Positions 1 to 14,940 are shown, numbered from the stretch's first letter. The stretch: 64,000 nucleotides of DNA from Zonotrichia leucophrys gambelii (GCF_028769735.1 NC_088170.1:61289585-61353584), one strand, 5' to 3'. Numbers and translations are program-made. The notes: a model not told the origin generated them from the letters alone.

Positions 1-3000
1 TGGAGTTGATACACCCTGAACTCACAGACACATGTGCTCACGTGCATTCATGCCAGCCCCAGAGCCTGGTTTGTGGTCACCCTGCAGCTGCAGTGTGCAC
101 ATGGCCACAGTGCTGGTGCAGACCCAGGGGGCTCACACAGCCTCATGTAGGGACTCTGGCGACTGGGTGATGCCTCCTGCTCTCAGCCCTGGCAGCTGAT
201 GCTGTTCCTGGAGATGAAAACACGGCCCTGAGTCAGCCACTCCAGCTGTATGAACAATTTTCATGCTATTTCAGATGAGCAGTGAGGTTCAACCAGCACT
301 CCGCTCATTTCTCTGAGATCTCCTTGTCCTCCCTGTAGGACCACGAGCTTGAAAAATGCACCCACAATGAAATAAACACTGTGTTCCTAATTTAAAAGAT
401 GTATCTATATGAGCACCTAGTTCACAGAAAAAACCCACATTTTTTAGGCTCTAAAGCTGAAACATTTCTTTGGGCATGCTGTCAAGATCATCTATTTGAA
501 GTAGTGTCAGCCACTATTCAAAGCTACACAATATGCTGTTTGTTTACTGTGTGCTATAAATAAGAATGCACAAAAGAAGAAAAGATGCAATTGTGTTTCA
601 TCTTGGACAGTTAAATGGAGCAATTATTTCTGTTTTCAGATTTCTCTTTACACCTTCTAAATAATGGAATTATTTTTTTCAAAGCTTTCCATCAAAATAC
701 ATACTTTTAAAATCACAGTTGGCATAAATCAGTTTTGCTGTGCTTAGTGGAATTCTGTTTATTTGTAAAGTTGATAATTTGCTCACACAGCTGCTGTGCC
801 TAGACATTCCATAGCTCAACTCCATTAAAATATTGTCAAACACTACCAGTGCATATAAAAAATACAAAATATATTTACACTTTAACTAATTAAAATTTTA
901 ATTATCAACAATACTTAAAATTGCTGATAAATAATAATTAACAATAAAATTATTTAACTTTGAGGGTCTTTTTTTTCAGTGGAAACATAAAAGTTTTAAC
1001 ATGCCACATGATTATACCACACTTTTGGGGTACGTAGTATGGCATTTTGTAACAAAGCTTCATTGCACTACAAACTCATTTACAATACTTTACTACAAGA
1101 TATGTGGATCTTGTAGTACTTCTACTGTTTTTCTTGTTACCATCTATGCAGCCATATATTTCAGCTTCCCTTGCTGAAATATTTCAACCAATCTCCCTGC
1201 CATTCAGGTTAGGTGGAATTCCTGTGTTCAAGCTTTAACATCTGAAAAATGTCACAATCTAGGTTAGTCATGCAGATTTCCTTTGTAATCACTCTAAAGG
1301 GTCTGATAAATCTGAGGAGTGACTCATCTAATCCCCAAATGATTGAACACAATAGGAGACAAAATGTCTTTCAGAAGTGTCTCTTTCACATTGCTTATAT
1401 CCAGGTAACACTGACAAGACAAATAGCTTGGATTAGATGCTTCATTTCTAGACAGCTAAATGAGAAGAAAAAAATGCCTTGACCCCATTAGTCATGGGAG
1501 GGGAGTTTGGAGACACCTTTAACCACTGTGGCAGCACAGATGTCAGCCTGCACTGTGAACACACCTGAGCCCAAAACAAAGGAAACCTGTGGCCAGCTGC
1601 AGGGTGCTCTCCCTGTGCTCCTGCAGGTACCAAGCACAGGCCAAGTCAGAGGCCATGTGCTGCTGCAGTGTCTGTAGAGGTGAGAGAGATGGAAAGTGTA
1701 GGCTGAGATAGGTCAGAGAACAGTAGGAGTACTGCTGCACATCACTGTTCACTGAACTGAGCACATCTAGCTTTCACTGTACTAGAAGAATTTGAGGACT
1801 CTTTTTATTTCTCTGTGTAGAAAATTCTACAACGCATGTTCACATCCACTGCATACCAGCACATTGTAAAGGACATTTTGAGTAATATAGCTCCTCCTGA
1901 TACCTTTTGCATTAAAATTAAGATGTGCTAGCAGTATGAGTCCAGGCTCCCTCCTATTTCCTCCTTCAACCCCACACACCCACTTCCACCAATTATGACA
2001 GCAAATGAAGCAAAGGGCTCACCACTTTCCCTGGTTAGTAGCACTCATTGGATCCAGTCATCTCAGCCTATTATTGCCCTCAGCAGTCAGTATACTTTCT
2101 TTGCAGCAGGTTATTGCATCTGCAATAGGAGGAGCAAAAGTCAGTGTATATCAGCTGCTACAGGTCACTGCCAGCCACGTTTGATTAGAAGGATACTGGG
2201 TGATGACAGGGATAAAAATGAGCCAAACACAATCTTCTAACCATAGTTCTGTCAGATGTATTTGCAAATTATTAAGATTTGTATTATTTTACATAGGAGT
2301 AATGAGAAACTCAAATGAACTCTGAGAACTCCATCTTTGTGCTAATAAAAAGTGCAAAGCTAAATTCTTACAAATAACACCAAAAAATAACAAAGTTGTC
2401 ATCCTGATCAGTTACAGTTTGGGTGAATAACTGGTACAGAAGAGATGTGGAGAATTGGAGGCTCTAGAAAAAAAACTTCAACAACTCTTCAACCTTTCCA
2501 TCCTTCTCTTCCTGCCTAACAAAATGACCCTTCTCCTTTTCTGAGATGCAAGATGTGGCCAGTGAAAGAACCAGAACCAGGCTGTGAATCTGAGGAAAGG
2601 CAACATAAAACTGCACAAGATAATGATTAAAAAACATCTGATTGAAAGAGGGAAAAGTCACTGAAGGAAAAATATTTATAATCTAGCTGTGCAATGAAAG
2701 ATGTGAAGCCAGACCAGGTACCCAGAAAGTCAAATGGAAGGTTGAGTCTGCAGTCAGAGCTTTTCTTTCCCGCCATTAAATGTTTTTGTTGATCAACAGT
2801 AAATAATACACTGTGGGCAGGAGCTCTATACAGGGCAGAAATACAGAAACAAAAAACAGATTAAGCTTTTGTTATATTTAATTCTAATTGACAGAAGAAC
2901 AATGACAGGCATTTCTCCAGTATTTCATAATTAATTGAGAAGCAGAACTAACGAGGTTTTCTAGAATCAATAGTGGCAGTGAAAAGCACCAGCCCTTTTT

Positions 3001-5109
3001 GGGCATGTTTTTCACACTAACCATGGTAACAGTGTTAAGTGTTTCCATTAATGTGACTCTGTGTCACCTGCCATACTATGCATTATTTAATGACCTTTCT
3101 CAGACATATAATTGCTTTTTAAGATTAGCAGGTGATTTGTAAGATTGTTTGATTATATCCCTGGGCTGTCATACCAGCCCAGCTTTATGCTGGTTCTAAG
3201 AGCACAGGAAGAAATGAACTGGCTAAATAGAGAGAGCAAGTGTCCACACAATGCCCCGACTGAAAACCCAAAGGGATTTCATAGTAATCTGATGTTCAGA
3301 GAATGTAATAATATAAATGGCCCATTCAAAGGCATAGAAACAGCTGTAGAGTTTAGCAAAAGGTCCTATGATTCTCTGCTAGCTTCTCATTTTGAACACT
3401 GGATCAATCCCTGATGTTTTTCTCAGGTTGATTCAATGGCTTTATCAGCTTTTAGTGACAGCATTTGATTTCTACATCCTTTTCAAATTTTCAATACAAA
3501 ATCAGAAGCTTTTTGTCAGACTTGGTTGTCATCCCTCGTTCCTTCTTTTCAGCTGTGACTGTTTATTTATTGAATTTATTCCACCTACCCTCCAGCTATT
3601 AGCTATATATTGTCTCCATAGCAATCTCTCTCTTCTCCTCAGCACAAAAGCAAAAGAAGAGGCCTGGTAATTGTGATTTGAGATGCAAGGTGTTATTTTA
3701 ATGCTTTCAACAGTGCAAACAGCAGGAAATACAGCACTTCTGACACTTTTGGACATCATCACTGTGTGCATTATTTTTTTTTCCATATTCATGTTTCATC
3801 AACCATTTGCAAATTCTCATTTATCTTGACTGACTTTAACATTGACTTTGCTCACATTTTATAATCAATATAAATTTAATGATACTGTGTTCCCATCAGG
3901 CTGCTTTCCTTATGCAATTTTACATTTACACTATATGTCTTAAGAGGCCTTTATAGATTTTCCTTCCCATGGTATGGGGGGGAATCACTTTGTTAAATTC
4001 TCTAGATAACAGGTGAACAAGGACCCTTTCTCCCACAAGCCTTTACTATATATTTTCCATTTTTTAATGTGTTTTTTTACAACAAACCGCTATTGTGAAT
4101 ATCAAGAAAGTTTACTTTCTCTCCATAGCTGAAAACAGTATATATCTATTTCCTTGATGTTATTCCTTCCTTCACAACTCATCCTATACTTGTGAGAAAA
4201 AAAAACCCAAACATTTTTGTATGGGTATGTTAAGAACATCATCCAAGGAACTGGATGTTCTGTTTCATCCAAGGTTCTGCTTCCATGTTGAAACAATCTT
4301 TGCGTATTAACAGAAATGGCAACCTATATTTAGAGAGTACAACAAAGAACTGAGTATTGTACACAATTACCATTGATTGAAATGTTGCTAGACATGAGCT
4401 GGAACAGAAAAATGACATCTCTGTCACCAGGTGTTTTGTATTTTGTATTATTACTTATAGATTGAATTAAGTGTGGATGGTTCTTTGGAACACAGTGGGC
4501 TTTAGGCTCTGCCTTGGTTAGTTTCCTGTCTAGCATGAGCCTTGACTAAACTTTATGTAACAATACTACACTGGAGGTGGACAGTTTTACATGTAATAAT
4601 ATGGAGTGGAGCAGCAAAGTCAAAAAGGGCTGGCAGAAAATTGATTAAAAAGTTAGCTACATTTAATATGGAAAAATCAAGCTGAGCCCCCAAAGAGGTT
4701 AGTGAAGTATAACATTTTCAACTGTGAAGAACCACAGGGAAAATTTAAATGGAGTTTAATGACCCAAAGTGAGTTCAGGCAGCATTTTAATATCTGCTTT
4801 TGAGAAATACAGCAAAGGGTACTGTGTTATTAAACACTGTACTTAGACAGATTAATTCATCCAAGAGAAATGAAAAGGATTAAATATTTATAAGTCTTTA
4901 CTTTTGCTTTGACTTGAAGTAGATGACGACCACTATTAAATATTCTGCACAGCAAGAGCATTATCGGAAGTTCTCTGCAATTCTCTTACTTATAAGTTCA
5001 TTGGGATCAAGATAAAAGTCTAAATAAGATTTTCATATCCTTTCTGTTGTAAAGCACTATAGTCCCCTTAATCTTGTTCCCATGCCCTTTGTAAATATCT
5101 CTTTTAGGC
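1..5109. other. Upstream intergenic DNA, no gene seen
   Basis: Mostly AT-rich sequence with many stop codons in all frames; open frames stay under about 95 codons and none resembles a protein I know. The first 230 bases and about 1500-1680 are GC-richer, but I cannot assign them to a repeat family or exon. No RNA gene, clear promoter or tandem array was recognised. Confidence 0.6.
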
Positions 5110-5552
5110 TTTTTTGTAGCTCCCTTTAGCAACTGAAAGACTGCAGAAAGGTCTCCCCAGAGACCTCTCTTCTCCAGTCTGAATGACCCCAACTCTCTCA
5201 GTCTGCTCCATAGGAAAGGTGCTCCAGCCCTCTGAACACCCTTGTGCCCTACTCCAGGCTGGCTCCAGCAGGTCCATGTCCTTTCTATATGGGGACCGCA
5301 GGCCAGGACACAGAACTCCAGCTGGGTCTTACAAGAACAGAGCAGAGGGGCAGGATCCCCCCCTCTCCCTGCTGCACACGCTGATTTGGGTGCAGCCCAG
5401 GACACAACTGGATTTCTGGGCTCCAAAAGCACGTTGCTGGGTCATGTCAGGCATGTCATGGCCTCATCAGCACCTCCTCCTCAGGACTGCTCTCAATCCA
5501 TTTTTCACTCAGCCTGAATTTGTGCTTGTTATTGCCCTGACTCCACAGTGAA
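5110..5552 (-). repeat. CR1 LINE fragment (internal part), reverse orientation
   Basis: Read on the minus strand this matches the avian CR1 body that lies before the 3' end. On the + strand the tell-tale blocks are CTCAGTCTGCTCCATAGG, GTGCTCCAGCCCTCTGA, CCAGCAGGTCCATGTCC, GGTGCAGCCCAGGACACAA and TTGTGCTTGTTATTGCCCTGA in order. The typical 3' tail block is missing, so the copy is truncated. The open frames of 91-141 codons across it are not conserved reverse-transcriptase frames and are not genes. Identification is from memory of the CR1 consensus. Confidence 0.88.
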
Positions 5553-7114
5553 ATGCAGAGATGATGCACTGCTTCAAAACAAAAACAGCCTCAAGACATT
5601 AATTTGTACCAAATTCAGGACAATCATACTGGTAAGAAGCACTGATTGACAACTCAAGCTACAAAGACATTTTGTATTAAACAAAACTTCTTCAGTGTTC
5701 AGTGTTGTTCTGAATCAAATTTAATTTTCACTTTCCTTACATTCATCCTTTTTATACTTGTTCCAGATTGACAGCACACATCTTTCCAAAAAGCAAGAGC
5801 AATCCAAACTAGCAAGCCTTGATGCAGAAGACTGCATGACAGGGAGTAAGGGCCTTTTTTATGATTTAACATAAAAACACCACTTCTTGATAAAATTCAC
5901 CACCCTAACTCAGTTTATACATATTAAAATGAGAAACCTAAAGGCAGATAAGGAAATCTTGTTTTCACTGCAACTTATAATTCACTTCTTCACTTCTATA
6001 AAGTAGTTTTGTGACTAAAAGAAGGTTTAAGGAGGGAAAAATAGGCCAGAGTGAATAATAAAATATTGTCTTTAGTCACACAAAATCAAGATTCTAATAC
6101 TTGCAGCACCAGTTTGTATAAACAAACCATTTAATAGTCTCAGCTACAAAAGGTTGCCATGTTGATGTGTTCTTACCTGATTGTCCATTACAGTATTTTG
6201 GATTACTTACCGGGCTATATTAAGAGCCAGCTATTCTCAAGGAAGGAATGCCACAAAAATATAATTAATTTGAGATAATATTACAATTGCTGCATGTAAG
6301 TAACAGCCTCATCCTGGAAGAGAAAGAGAGAATGCAAAGGAAGACCATAAATTATCCTTCAGCATCCACAGATTTCTCTTCAGTCTACAGGGAAAAAATA
6401 TTAGGAGAAATATCAAAGAAGCTTGTGCTATAATATCCCTGCAGAAAATGCATACATATACCTATAAAACATTTTACTGTAGTTAATTTTATTTATATAT
6501 TCATATCTAAATATCTATATATCTGTATCTCTATGTAAAGCCTTTGGCTTACACAGTACAAATTATATACACTGAAACACCACAATTCTATGTAGTTTAA
6601 GACCTTATTTTCTCCACTGGGAGAAAACTGACACTGCTGCTATGTGGTGTTTACTGATGCAAGTGCAGTTTTTCAAATATTTTGTTGATATTTTTCTGTA
6701 GAATTACTGTTTTGGCATAAGAAAGAGCAAATAAGCATTAAGTCAAAGTCCTAAGCATCAATTTTTTCAGTGGAGAAAGCAGGAAAAAAACAAGGGGTGG
6801 CAAGAAGATTTAGCAGTGAGCTAAATTATTTGGATTTGTAAATTCTGGAAATCAGTTCTGTAACTAAATCAGTCTATGGCTATTTTAGAGTCAGAGTAAA
6901 ATTTCTCTAAATCAAAATATATGTGATTCATGGAAATCAATAGCAGATATGATCCCTCATCTGTAGCTTCACGAGCCATTTACAATATTTTGCAGATGTT
7001 TTTGCAAACAGGTGTGCTGAAGGTTGAAGACCTCCCAGATTTTATGTTTTGAGCCTTTATCAGTCTTTCTACCAGTATTTAGATGTCAAACAATAAACAA
7101 ATAAAATTTCAAAA
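5553..7114. other. Intergenic DNA, nothing recognised
   Basis: AT-rich, without open frames of note. There is a short ATAT-rich stretch near 6480-6540. I see no gene, RNA or recognisable repeat. Confidence 0.5.
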
Positions 7115-7170
7115 GTTGGACTCAATGATCTTGGGTGTCTTTTCAGTCTTAATGATGCTATGATTCTAAA
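7115..7170 (+). repeat. CR1 3'-tail remnant
   Basis: A short match to the extreme 3' end of avian CR1, beginning GTTGGACTCAATGATCTT and ending in the terminal ATGCTATGATTCTA-type octamer run. Only the tail survives, as expected of a heavily 5'-truncated LINE copy in + orientation. Confidence 0.7.
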
Positions 7171-10100
7171 TATTTCTAAATTTGGATATTATAAATTAGA
7201 AAATTGATCAGCATACTGAAAATGAAAGGATTTTTGTCCTTTTTTTTTGCTTCAACTTCGTCAAATGCGATTCTCATTTTGCACAATGCTGAGCATTTCT
7301 GAGTTGGCTGATCATGACCCATCTGCATTATGTAACTGTCAAAAGGCTGTCTTGGCTTTGGATAATGTTGAAAGCAAGTATTGTACACAGGGTCACTAGC
7401 CATTTTTATGTAATTTTCCAGAGAATGTCCTAGTTCACATTTAAATGACTCTACGATACAAAATTTCTCCCAGCATTCAATCAGCCTTTTGTCTTGCTCT
7501 GAATAGATCCTATTAAAAAGCAGAAATGTATGAATAGAGATACCACACTGCCTGCTTCAACCCACTGGAAGCTGTGACATGATTGTGAATAAACAATATA
7601 TACACATACATAAAGAGGAAGTTAAAATTAAAAAGTTTGGTGTGAAAAATAGCATTTATGTTTGGGCTAGGCTGCTGTGGCCAAGGCAGTACTGAAGAAC
7701 ACCTATTCCTAAGAAAAAGGCCATAGTTCTATGATGCCTTTGTAGTTCCTCATCCCTGAAATCTGCCTTGTTTGCTGTCTTATGGCCTTAAATAGGGCAC
7801 ACCATGAGCATTCATCACTGTTTGTGCTGTGGACACTAACAGAGGGTGTCCAGGTCACACAGACACTTCCAAACCGTGCTGAGGGGCCAGAGGGGCCGGG
7901 GCCCTGTTCTGCAGTGCAGCCAGGTATGGCAGCACTGCCTGGCCCTGAGAGCCCTCCCTGCAGAACAATACTGCAGTGTTCTCCTTTCACAGCCCCGTTA
8001 GCTCCGAACTTGCCCTGCTCCTGCACGGCACAGTGTGGGCACTCCTGGGCAAAGCCAGCTCCCTGGCAGGGCTGGTGACAGTGCCATCTGTGCCTGTCAC
8101 CACCACAGGCAAGTCACACACTCACACCACAGGTTCACCCATGATGGCACAACAGGAAAGCACTATCCATCTCTGCTCTCCCCATTGTCATACGTATTCA
8201 GTCACATACATTATCCTGTTTAGGTATCAGATGAGAAACTGAGGAGTTGGACTACTCTGCACAATAACATCACTGCCAAAGTGGGCTTTTCATGCCAGCA
8301 CCACCTTCTTTTTCCTGCCACTAACCAAGATCTGAAACTAGGAAGTAAGAACCAAAACTCAGCAGCCAGATCCAGTAAATGGCTCAGTAAATCTGGTGGA
8401 TGGCCCTATACTGCATTATTATGTGCCCAGACTTCTCTTTTCCAGAGGCTTATACATTATTTTTAATCAGTAACATAAATCAGGCTTTGAACTATATCTG
8501 CAAAGCCCAGCAACCATTTGGCTAGCAATGAGCTAAAAGGGAGTTCAAAGGAACATCAAAGTTGCCAGGTATCTCCACTATATTTCAGAATGAACTAAAA
8601 GGTTCCTTTTATTCAAATTACAGAATTCTGTATCACAGCTCTCTGTGGCAAGTCAGACAACTCTATTTTAACTAGGGGACTATCTTGCTGCTTTGAGAAT
8701 CTGCTTCATTTGGAGGATCCTCCTTTGCAAGATCATATTGAAGCAATTTCTAATTAGAGATTTGTTGCAGTTTATTCCTAAATAATTTTACTTATTATTT
8801 ATAGGCATACTGACATTAAGGAAGTATGCCTATAAAAGCGTATTATCTAGTTTAATATTCCATCTCTCACTGACCCTTAAATTGTGTATTTGTCATTAAG
8901 AAAGTTTCAGTGGTCTCTTCAGTGCCCTGCCTGGCATGAGGCAGCCACTTCACATCCATCCCTGCCTGTTCCCTGGTACCACTTGGATGTGTGACACCTT
9001 CTGAGAGCCTGTCCAAACTGCTGCAAGACACAGGGCAGCCAGTTTCTTCTGCTGCTGCTCATATTCCTCATCCTTTTTATTAGAGAATTCTCCCTGGACA
9101 TTTTAATGATGATTTATACTGTATACTTTCAATTTCCTTTTTTTTGGTGCATCCACATTAGTTCTCCAAGTAGTACTTCAATATTGGTCTCATTAAAACC
9201 TCAAGGAGAGATGAAACTGCCTCTTCATACACTTACTCTTTGTTTAGCTATATAAACAACTTTTAGCCCCCCTTCTCTGCAGAACAAGAATATTAGAATC
9301 CTGCAAAAAACTGCTTTAGCCTCATAATTACTTAATGTTTTGTTGCCCTGTGTGTCATGTGCACATTTTATCAGATATGGTATGATAACTAATTTGAAGT
9401 TATCATACACTAAATTGAACAGAACAGAGTCCTGCTTTCTGCAGAACCTTCTACAAATTCCATCCATCCATGAAAATCTGGACAAACTATTTACATATAT
9501 GTCACAAACATAAAAGAAATACATACCTATATAAAGACACAAAATTTCACATGCATTTTAAAAATCTGCCAGCTCACTTCTCTGCAATCCCTCTGAGGTC
9601 TGAATCATGGAAAAAGCATTTTGCTGTATTTGAAGTCTGAATGTCGTGGAATATTTAGTCAAAACCTTAGACATTTTCATCACAAAAGTAAAAAGATTCA
9701 GTTTTAGAAAGCAAAATTCAGTTAAATATGAATTGGAATGGCTTTTGTTCCTACATTTTACTTCATAAAGAAGTTAATTGTGTATCTGTTTTCTGTTATT
9801 TTTGGTCACACTGACCAGCCTACTGTATAGTAGGGGATATCCTAGCAACACTATTGCAATGTTATTACCATATTTTTTTAAAAAAATATTTTTTCTATAT
9901 GTATAATCTCATTGCTGCTTTTAAAATTGATAATGCAATAACATCAGATCTGGTTTTGTAGGAACAGATGCTTGTAGAGTCCTATTCTTTATACATTAAT
10001 TGAAAATACTTCAGAAATGGAAAAGAAATGGAATAGCACAGACTCATGCCAACTTTGTCTTGCAAAACTAAGAGTTGAGCTGGACTTACTCTTATTTTGC

Positions 10101-10340
10101 TCCAATATAAAGAGGATGCATAGATCAGTGAGTGAGAAGGCTTATTTAATATGAAGGAAACATACCAAATAAGTCAGTTTAGAACTTCTGAGAATGATTT
10201 GAGGGTCGAGAGGGGGATTGTAAGGTGGGTGTTGGGGGTTGTTTGTGGTTTGATTTTTTTGTTTGGTTGTTTTGGTTTTTTTGGTAAAAATACAGTTTTA
10301 TGGATTCCAAATTCTTTTGCTCACTTCCTACAGCACTGAT
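7171..10340. other. Intergenic DNA with two GC-richer patches
   Basis: Two patches, about 7780-8130 and 8910-9060, are clearly richer in G and C than their surroundings and carry short open frames on both strands. I do not recognise a protein or a repeat family in them. The rest is AT-rich with no features I can support; 10,195-10,280 is a GT-rich low-complexity run. Confidence 0.45.
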
Positions 10341-11110
10341 TTGCTTTCACTCTAAGACTGTTCTGGGGGAAAACTTCCAGTGGCTTGAGGTCTGTTGGGA
10401 AACCAGTTCTCTGCCCCAGCCCTTCACTCCAGGAAGGAGTGCTGTGAGCTACGGGAACTGAAACCTGAGAACTGCTGCTATTCATTGGCAGAACCATCCT
10501 GATCCATCATCAGAGGAACCACTGAGCCCTGCAGAGCTGTCTCAGCCAGCCAGTTTCAGAGCCCACAAGGGATGAGTGGGCTCGTGAGCGCCTGGTCCAG
10601 GTGGGCCTGTCCATAGCCTCGGGCAGGGCAGCTCTGCACTCCCACCACAGAGCACCTGCCATGGTGGCACTGAGCCCTCCTCCTGCTCTCCAAGGCTCTC
10701 TGGCCTGCAGAGGACAAACCATTCTGAGTGCCAGCACTGTACCTGCTGCATCTCCATTTGTGACCAGCTCTGGATTGCTCTCTCCTACTCAAACACTCAG
10801 CTCCAGCTGGAGCTCACTGCTTGTCTGGTTCCCTCAGTTTGCCTCTGACTCCTCTGACCTCAGCTGCAACACTGTGCTTTTTTAACATGCCCAAGATCTT
10901 TCTTCTGGTCATAATTCTTGTTTCCAGCTTGATCCTGCTAATTTAGGGGATAGTTGGATGCCTGACTCCCTTGACTCTAATCCCATTTTAAGCTTTTGTA
11001 ACCAGTGAAGCACCTTGTGAGCAACTTTGCTGATCTGGACTGCCTATCCTTGGACAGAGTGTCTGTCAAAGCTCTCCTAGTCAGGGCAATGGTCATCCTG
11101 CACACAGCAT
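10341..11110. other. GC-richer block of unknown origin
   Basis: Roughly 10,370-10,890 stands out in base composition from the AT-rich sequence around it and has overlapping open frames of 71-94 codons on both strands. Overlap on both strands argues for composition rather than coding. It may be an old, unrecognised retroelement or a decayed exon; I cannot decide. Confidence 0.35.
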
Positions 11111-14100
11111 CAGCATTCTCCAGCAACAAACAGTACTCAGCCTTTCCTGTTTAAATTCCTGATAGTTCTTTCTCATCTAAAAACATTTCCTGTTTTTGTT
11201 CCCTTAGACAGTTTTATCAATACATAGTTTTCTTAATCTGGGTTCTCCAAATTCTTGTAGCAGAGGCTCACAACTGAGTTTCATAGTTCTGCTCAGCCAG
11301 GGAAATATCTGGATCTTCCAAATATCCCTCGTGAGAGAAGCCTGACAACAGCATCTATTTTCTTGGGAACAAATCCTAAATGTACTAGCCAGAACTCAGC
11401 ATGATGGAGTAAACTGTGTAGAGTAGTTTGCCAGATTATTCAATCAGGTGATCTTGTGACAGACCAGGAAGAATTATTTTTGCACACTAGACAGAAGAAT
11501 TTATTTTGTTACACAGAGTTTTTATTTCTAGCATCTTTTACCACTGTCTCTAACATAGTGTAATGCAAAGCTACAAGCAAGTCTTACAGATATTGTTGAT
11601 AGTGGTCATTTTTCCTTACAGTAGACGTGGGATTTGGTATTAATAATGTTGACAGTGTTTAGCTAAAGCATTTTATTTTTGTTTTTAGTAATAATATTTT
11701 TAAGACAAAAAAAATCTGAACATATTTTCATGGTTTTTTACAAATAGATGTCATGACAGTTTCACCTTTGCGTTTTTATAAAAAAACCCTCTGCTTGTGT
11801 TCTTGGTCTTATTTTGTTCACACAATTGATTCCACAAACTTTACTCAAGAAAAGAAAACCTTCTTTCAGGATCCTCTTCTGGCACATGTAGGATTTTTGG
11901 GGGGGGTGGAAGGGTGAGATTTAAACAGATAAACAGAGTACTCCAAGGGAAAACTGCTTAGCTTTCAAAGCAAATATTATGTTCAAAATGTAATTTATAA
12001 TCCCAGGCACCATTAGACGTAATGTATTATTCAGCTGAACACTATAATAGTACCCAATTCACAATAAAAATTAAAAATTAATAACTTTGCAGCCATTGAT
12101 TTTCTGTATTCTGCATAGATATGAGAAAAGTGAATGACAGTCTACTTGAGAAAAAAAAGGCTTAACAAGCTTTAAGGACACTGGACATGTAAACAAACAA
12201 TAAAATGAAAAACATTACCCAGGCAACTTCTACTAATTTATATAAAAGAGGAGCAAATGGCAAAACAAACAAAGGGGCACTGGAATATAACCAAATGTGT
12301 GCTGGGTTTATGTGCTCCTGTTTGCAAGACAAAGGAAGTAACATTCAAAACCGCTATTTCCTGCAATAAGGCTCATACCTGCTTTGCTCTGAGAAATTAT
12401 TGCTTTCACATAAATAAACAAGATATAACCAGTATTGTCACTGCATTAGAGAATACTCTGAATATTTATGTAGGTTTTTCTGATGACATGAAGTGTTCTG
12501 CTTTTTTTAGGCCATTTAAGGAGAATTAAATGAGAAAATTACTCAGTCAACAAACCCACAACATTTTGAATGGAAATAAACTTAGATGCTCCTATTTCAA
12601 GTTCTAAACTTGAATTGTATCTTTTCTACCAAAAAACTCAGGATCAGATTTTAGATGAAAAGTATAGTAACCTTCTCATTCACCCAGTAAAAACAATGCT
12701 TTTGCAGCACAGTGTCAGCATAATTTTTTTAACTAAAAAACAATTTCGAAAGATGCCGAGGAGTCTGGCTGTAGATCAGGAATGCACTTAAACACATGTG
12801 TAACTTGAAGCACTTGAGCAGCTCCAAAAGAGAAATTCTGCTGTATTTACATACAGTAGTTTACATAAAGTAATAGTAATAGTCACATTTCCATTGACTC
12901 CAGTGTACCCAGAACCACAAACTTCATTACTTCTAATAGAGTGCCTAAAACTAAGGCTTATTGGTTTATTTAGATTAACTGGTGTAGCTAAGGAAAAAAG
13001 AAAAGATTTGGGATACACAAGCCCTTCTTCAAAAGCTGCAGAATTCAGAGCTAATTACAAGTGGAGAGTAGAAGAATCTATAGGTGTAAGTATAACTCTG
13101 GATTGAATCTGGGACCTGAGAATGAAGAGGAACATTTTGAAGATTCAGCAAAAATGTAAACACAAAACCACAGCAAAGGCCTTCCTTCAGAGGCCTCTGC
13201 TCCACAACAATCATGGAAGAAGGCAGGCAGCTTTAGCACTTTATTTCTTCTTCATCTTTTGTAATCAGGAGAATCTTCTAGAGTTATAAAACAAAAATCC
13301 CAAGGTCCAGTGTTAGGGTGTCTGTCATCGTGCCTAGGAAGGAGGACAAACCCACTTTGATAAATATTTCAAAGTTATTTTACTTGGTATTTATAAATCA
13401 GCACTCACAGTTGTTCAGTACTCTAAAATGGAAAGACTACTGCCATAGCCCACACATAAAGAGTTGCAAAAATAAAAATGACTACTTAATAAAAAAGTAC
13501 TTCTCATTTCCATGTAAATATTGTTCAACTTTCATTTGAAACAAAATAAATAACATTTATTGGATAACATGGTCAAAATTTACTCCTTTTAATCAATACA
13601 CTTTACCTACAAATTATTTTAAAATTGCAATTATTGAAAAACTCTCTGAATTTCTGTAAGTAATCAGTCCTATTCTTTGATTTGTTGATATGCTTTGTCA
13701 GCAAAATCATTGCTGGATTTATACTATATTTATAACTGGAATTAAATGCTTGTATTAATACATTATAGAATTAATTTATCATAAGTAATATCTTCATATG
13801 CAGTAAAAGAAAACTGACTATTCAAGGAATCTACTGATGTGAGCTACCTTTCAGAGCATGTGTGAAGACACTTAGATATGACAGTCAAAAAGTTGCTGTA
13901 TTGTCTTATAGTTATGTTGTGCTTATGTGAGATAAAAATTGACCAATCCTGCAGCAATTTTCCTGAATTTCCCATTTAGTGTAACATCTTATGCAGTTGT
14001 TTCATTTACTGTACTTTTATGAATTTGAATAAATATACAGTAATGTAAAATAATTTAAAAATAGACCAATTTGTGAAGACCTAGCATCATAACAGGAAAT

Positions 14101-14940
14101 ATTATACTGGTTGATAGTGTTGCTTATATATGCTAATGTTTACTTCCTACAATTCAAAATTGATACAGGCACCATAAAAGGATTTTACAATAATTAAATT
14201 ATTTCCACTTTATAATTTTATTTTTTCTGGTGTGACAATAGCACATGAATACACCTATTTATGTATCTAATTTTTATTAACATGTAATAACATTTACAAA
14301 TATAACATTTAGTGTTTCAGTGCTGTTTCACACTAACTGGGAAATAATTTCAATTTACTAATACACACAAAGGGACAAAACGTAATGTAACTACCCAGAT
14401 CACACCCCCAAAAGCCATATATTTCACAATATTACAGGTTTACATGATTTTTTTGTGGCTTAATTTATGTATAATCCATTTCTGCTATGGATATACTAAA
14501 GACATTATGTCCTGAAATTTTAATTCTGGATTTTTTGCTGGACTTTTAGCACTATGGAAACAAATGTCTATCAGTGTGTGTGTGTGTGTCTTTCTCTTAT
14601 AGATTAATACAATCTTCATTATTAAAATGCTCATTTTTTCAATGAGTTTTTCCTTTGTTTATTTATACTATGAAGTCTGTACCATGATTAGTTCATTTGC
14701 AGGTCAGGGGTAGAAGAGACAGTAGGTTATGTAGTTTCTTCAGCTGTAACTACTCAGAATTAAATCTAACATGGCACTATTTCAAAAACATGCCAACTGC
14801 ACAAAAAGAAATCTCCTTTGCTGAGCATTTACACCTGGTTCTATCATATTCTAGGAGAGAACCTATCTACAGTGCTTTGAACAATGAAATCATCAACTTA
14901 GATATTTGCACAATTCATTAGGAACCTGGTCTCTTGGAAA
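11111..14940. other. Intergenic AT-rich DNA
   Basis: Long AT-rich tract with no open frame above about 90 codons and no recognisable gene or transposon. It contains the short GT microsatellite listed separately. Confidence 0.5.
14574..14589. repeat. Short (GT)8 microsatellite
   Basis: Eight uninterrupted GT units are read directly. Too short to be structurally notable, but it could be polymorphic. Confidence 0.9.

Noticed and set aside
5007..5551. Open frames of 141, 122 and 91 codons on both strands
   Set aside because: They overlap a truncated reverse CR1; the frames are remnants or chance.
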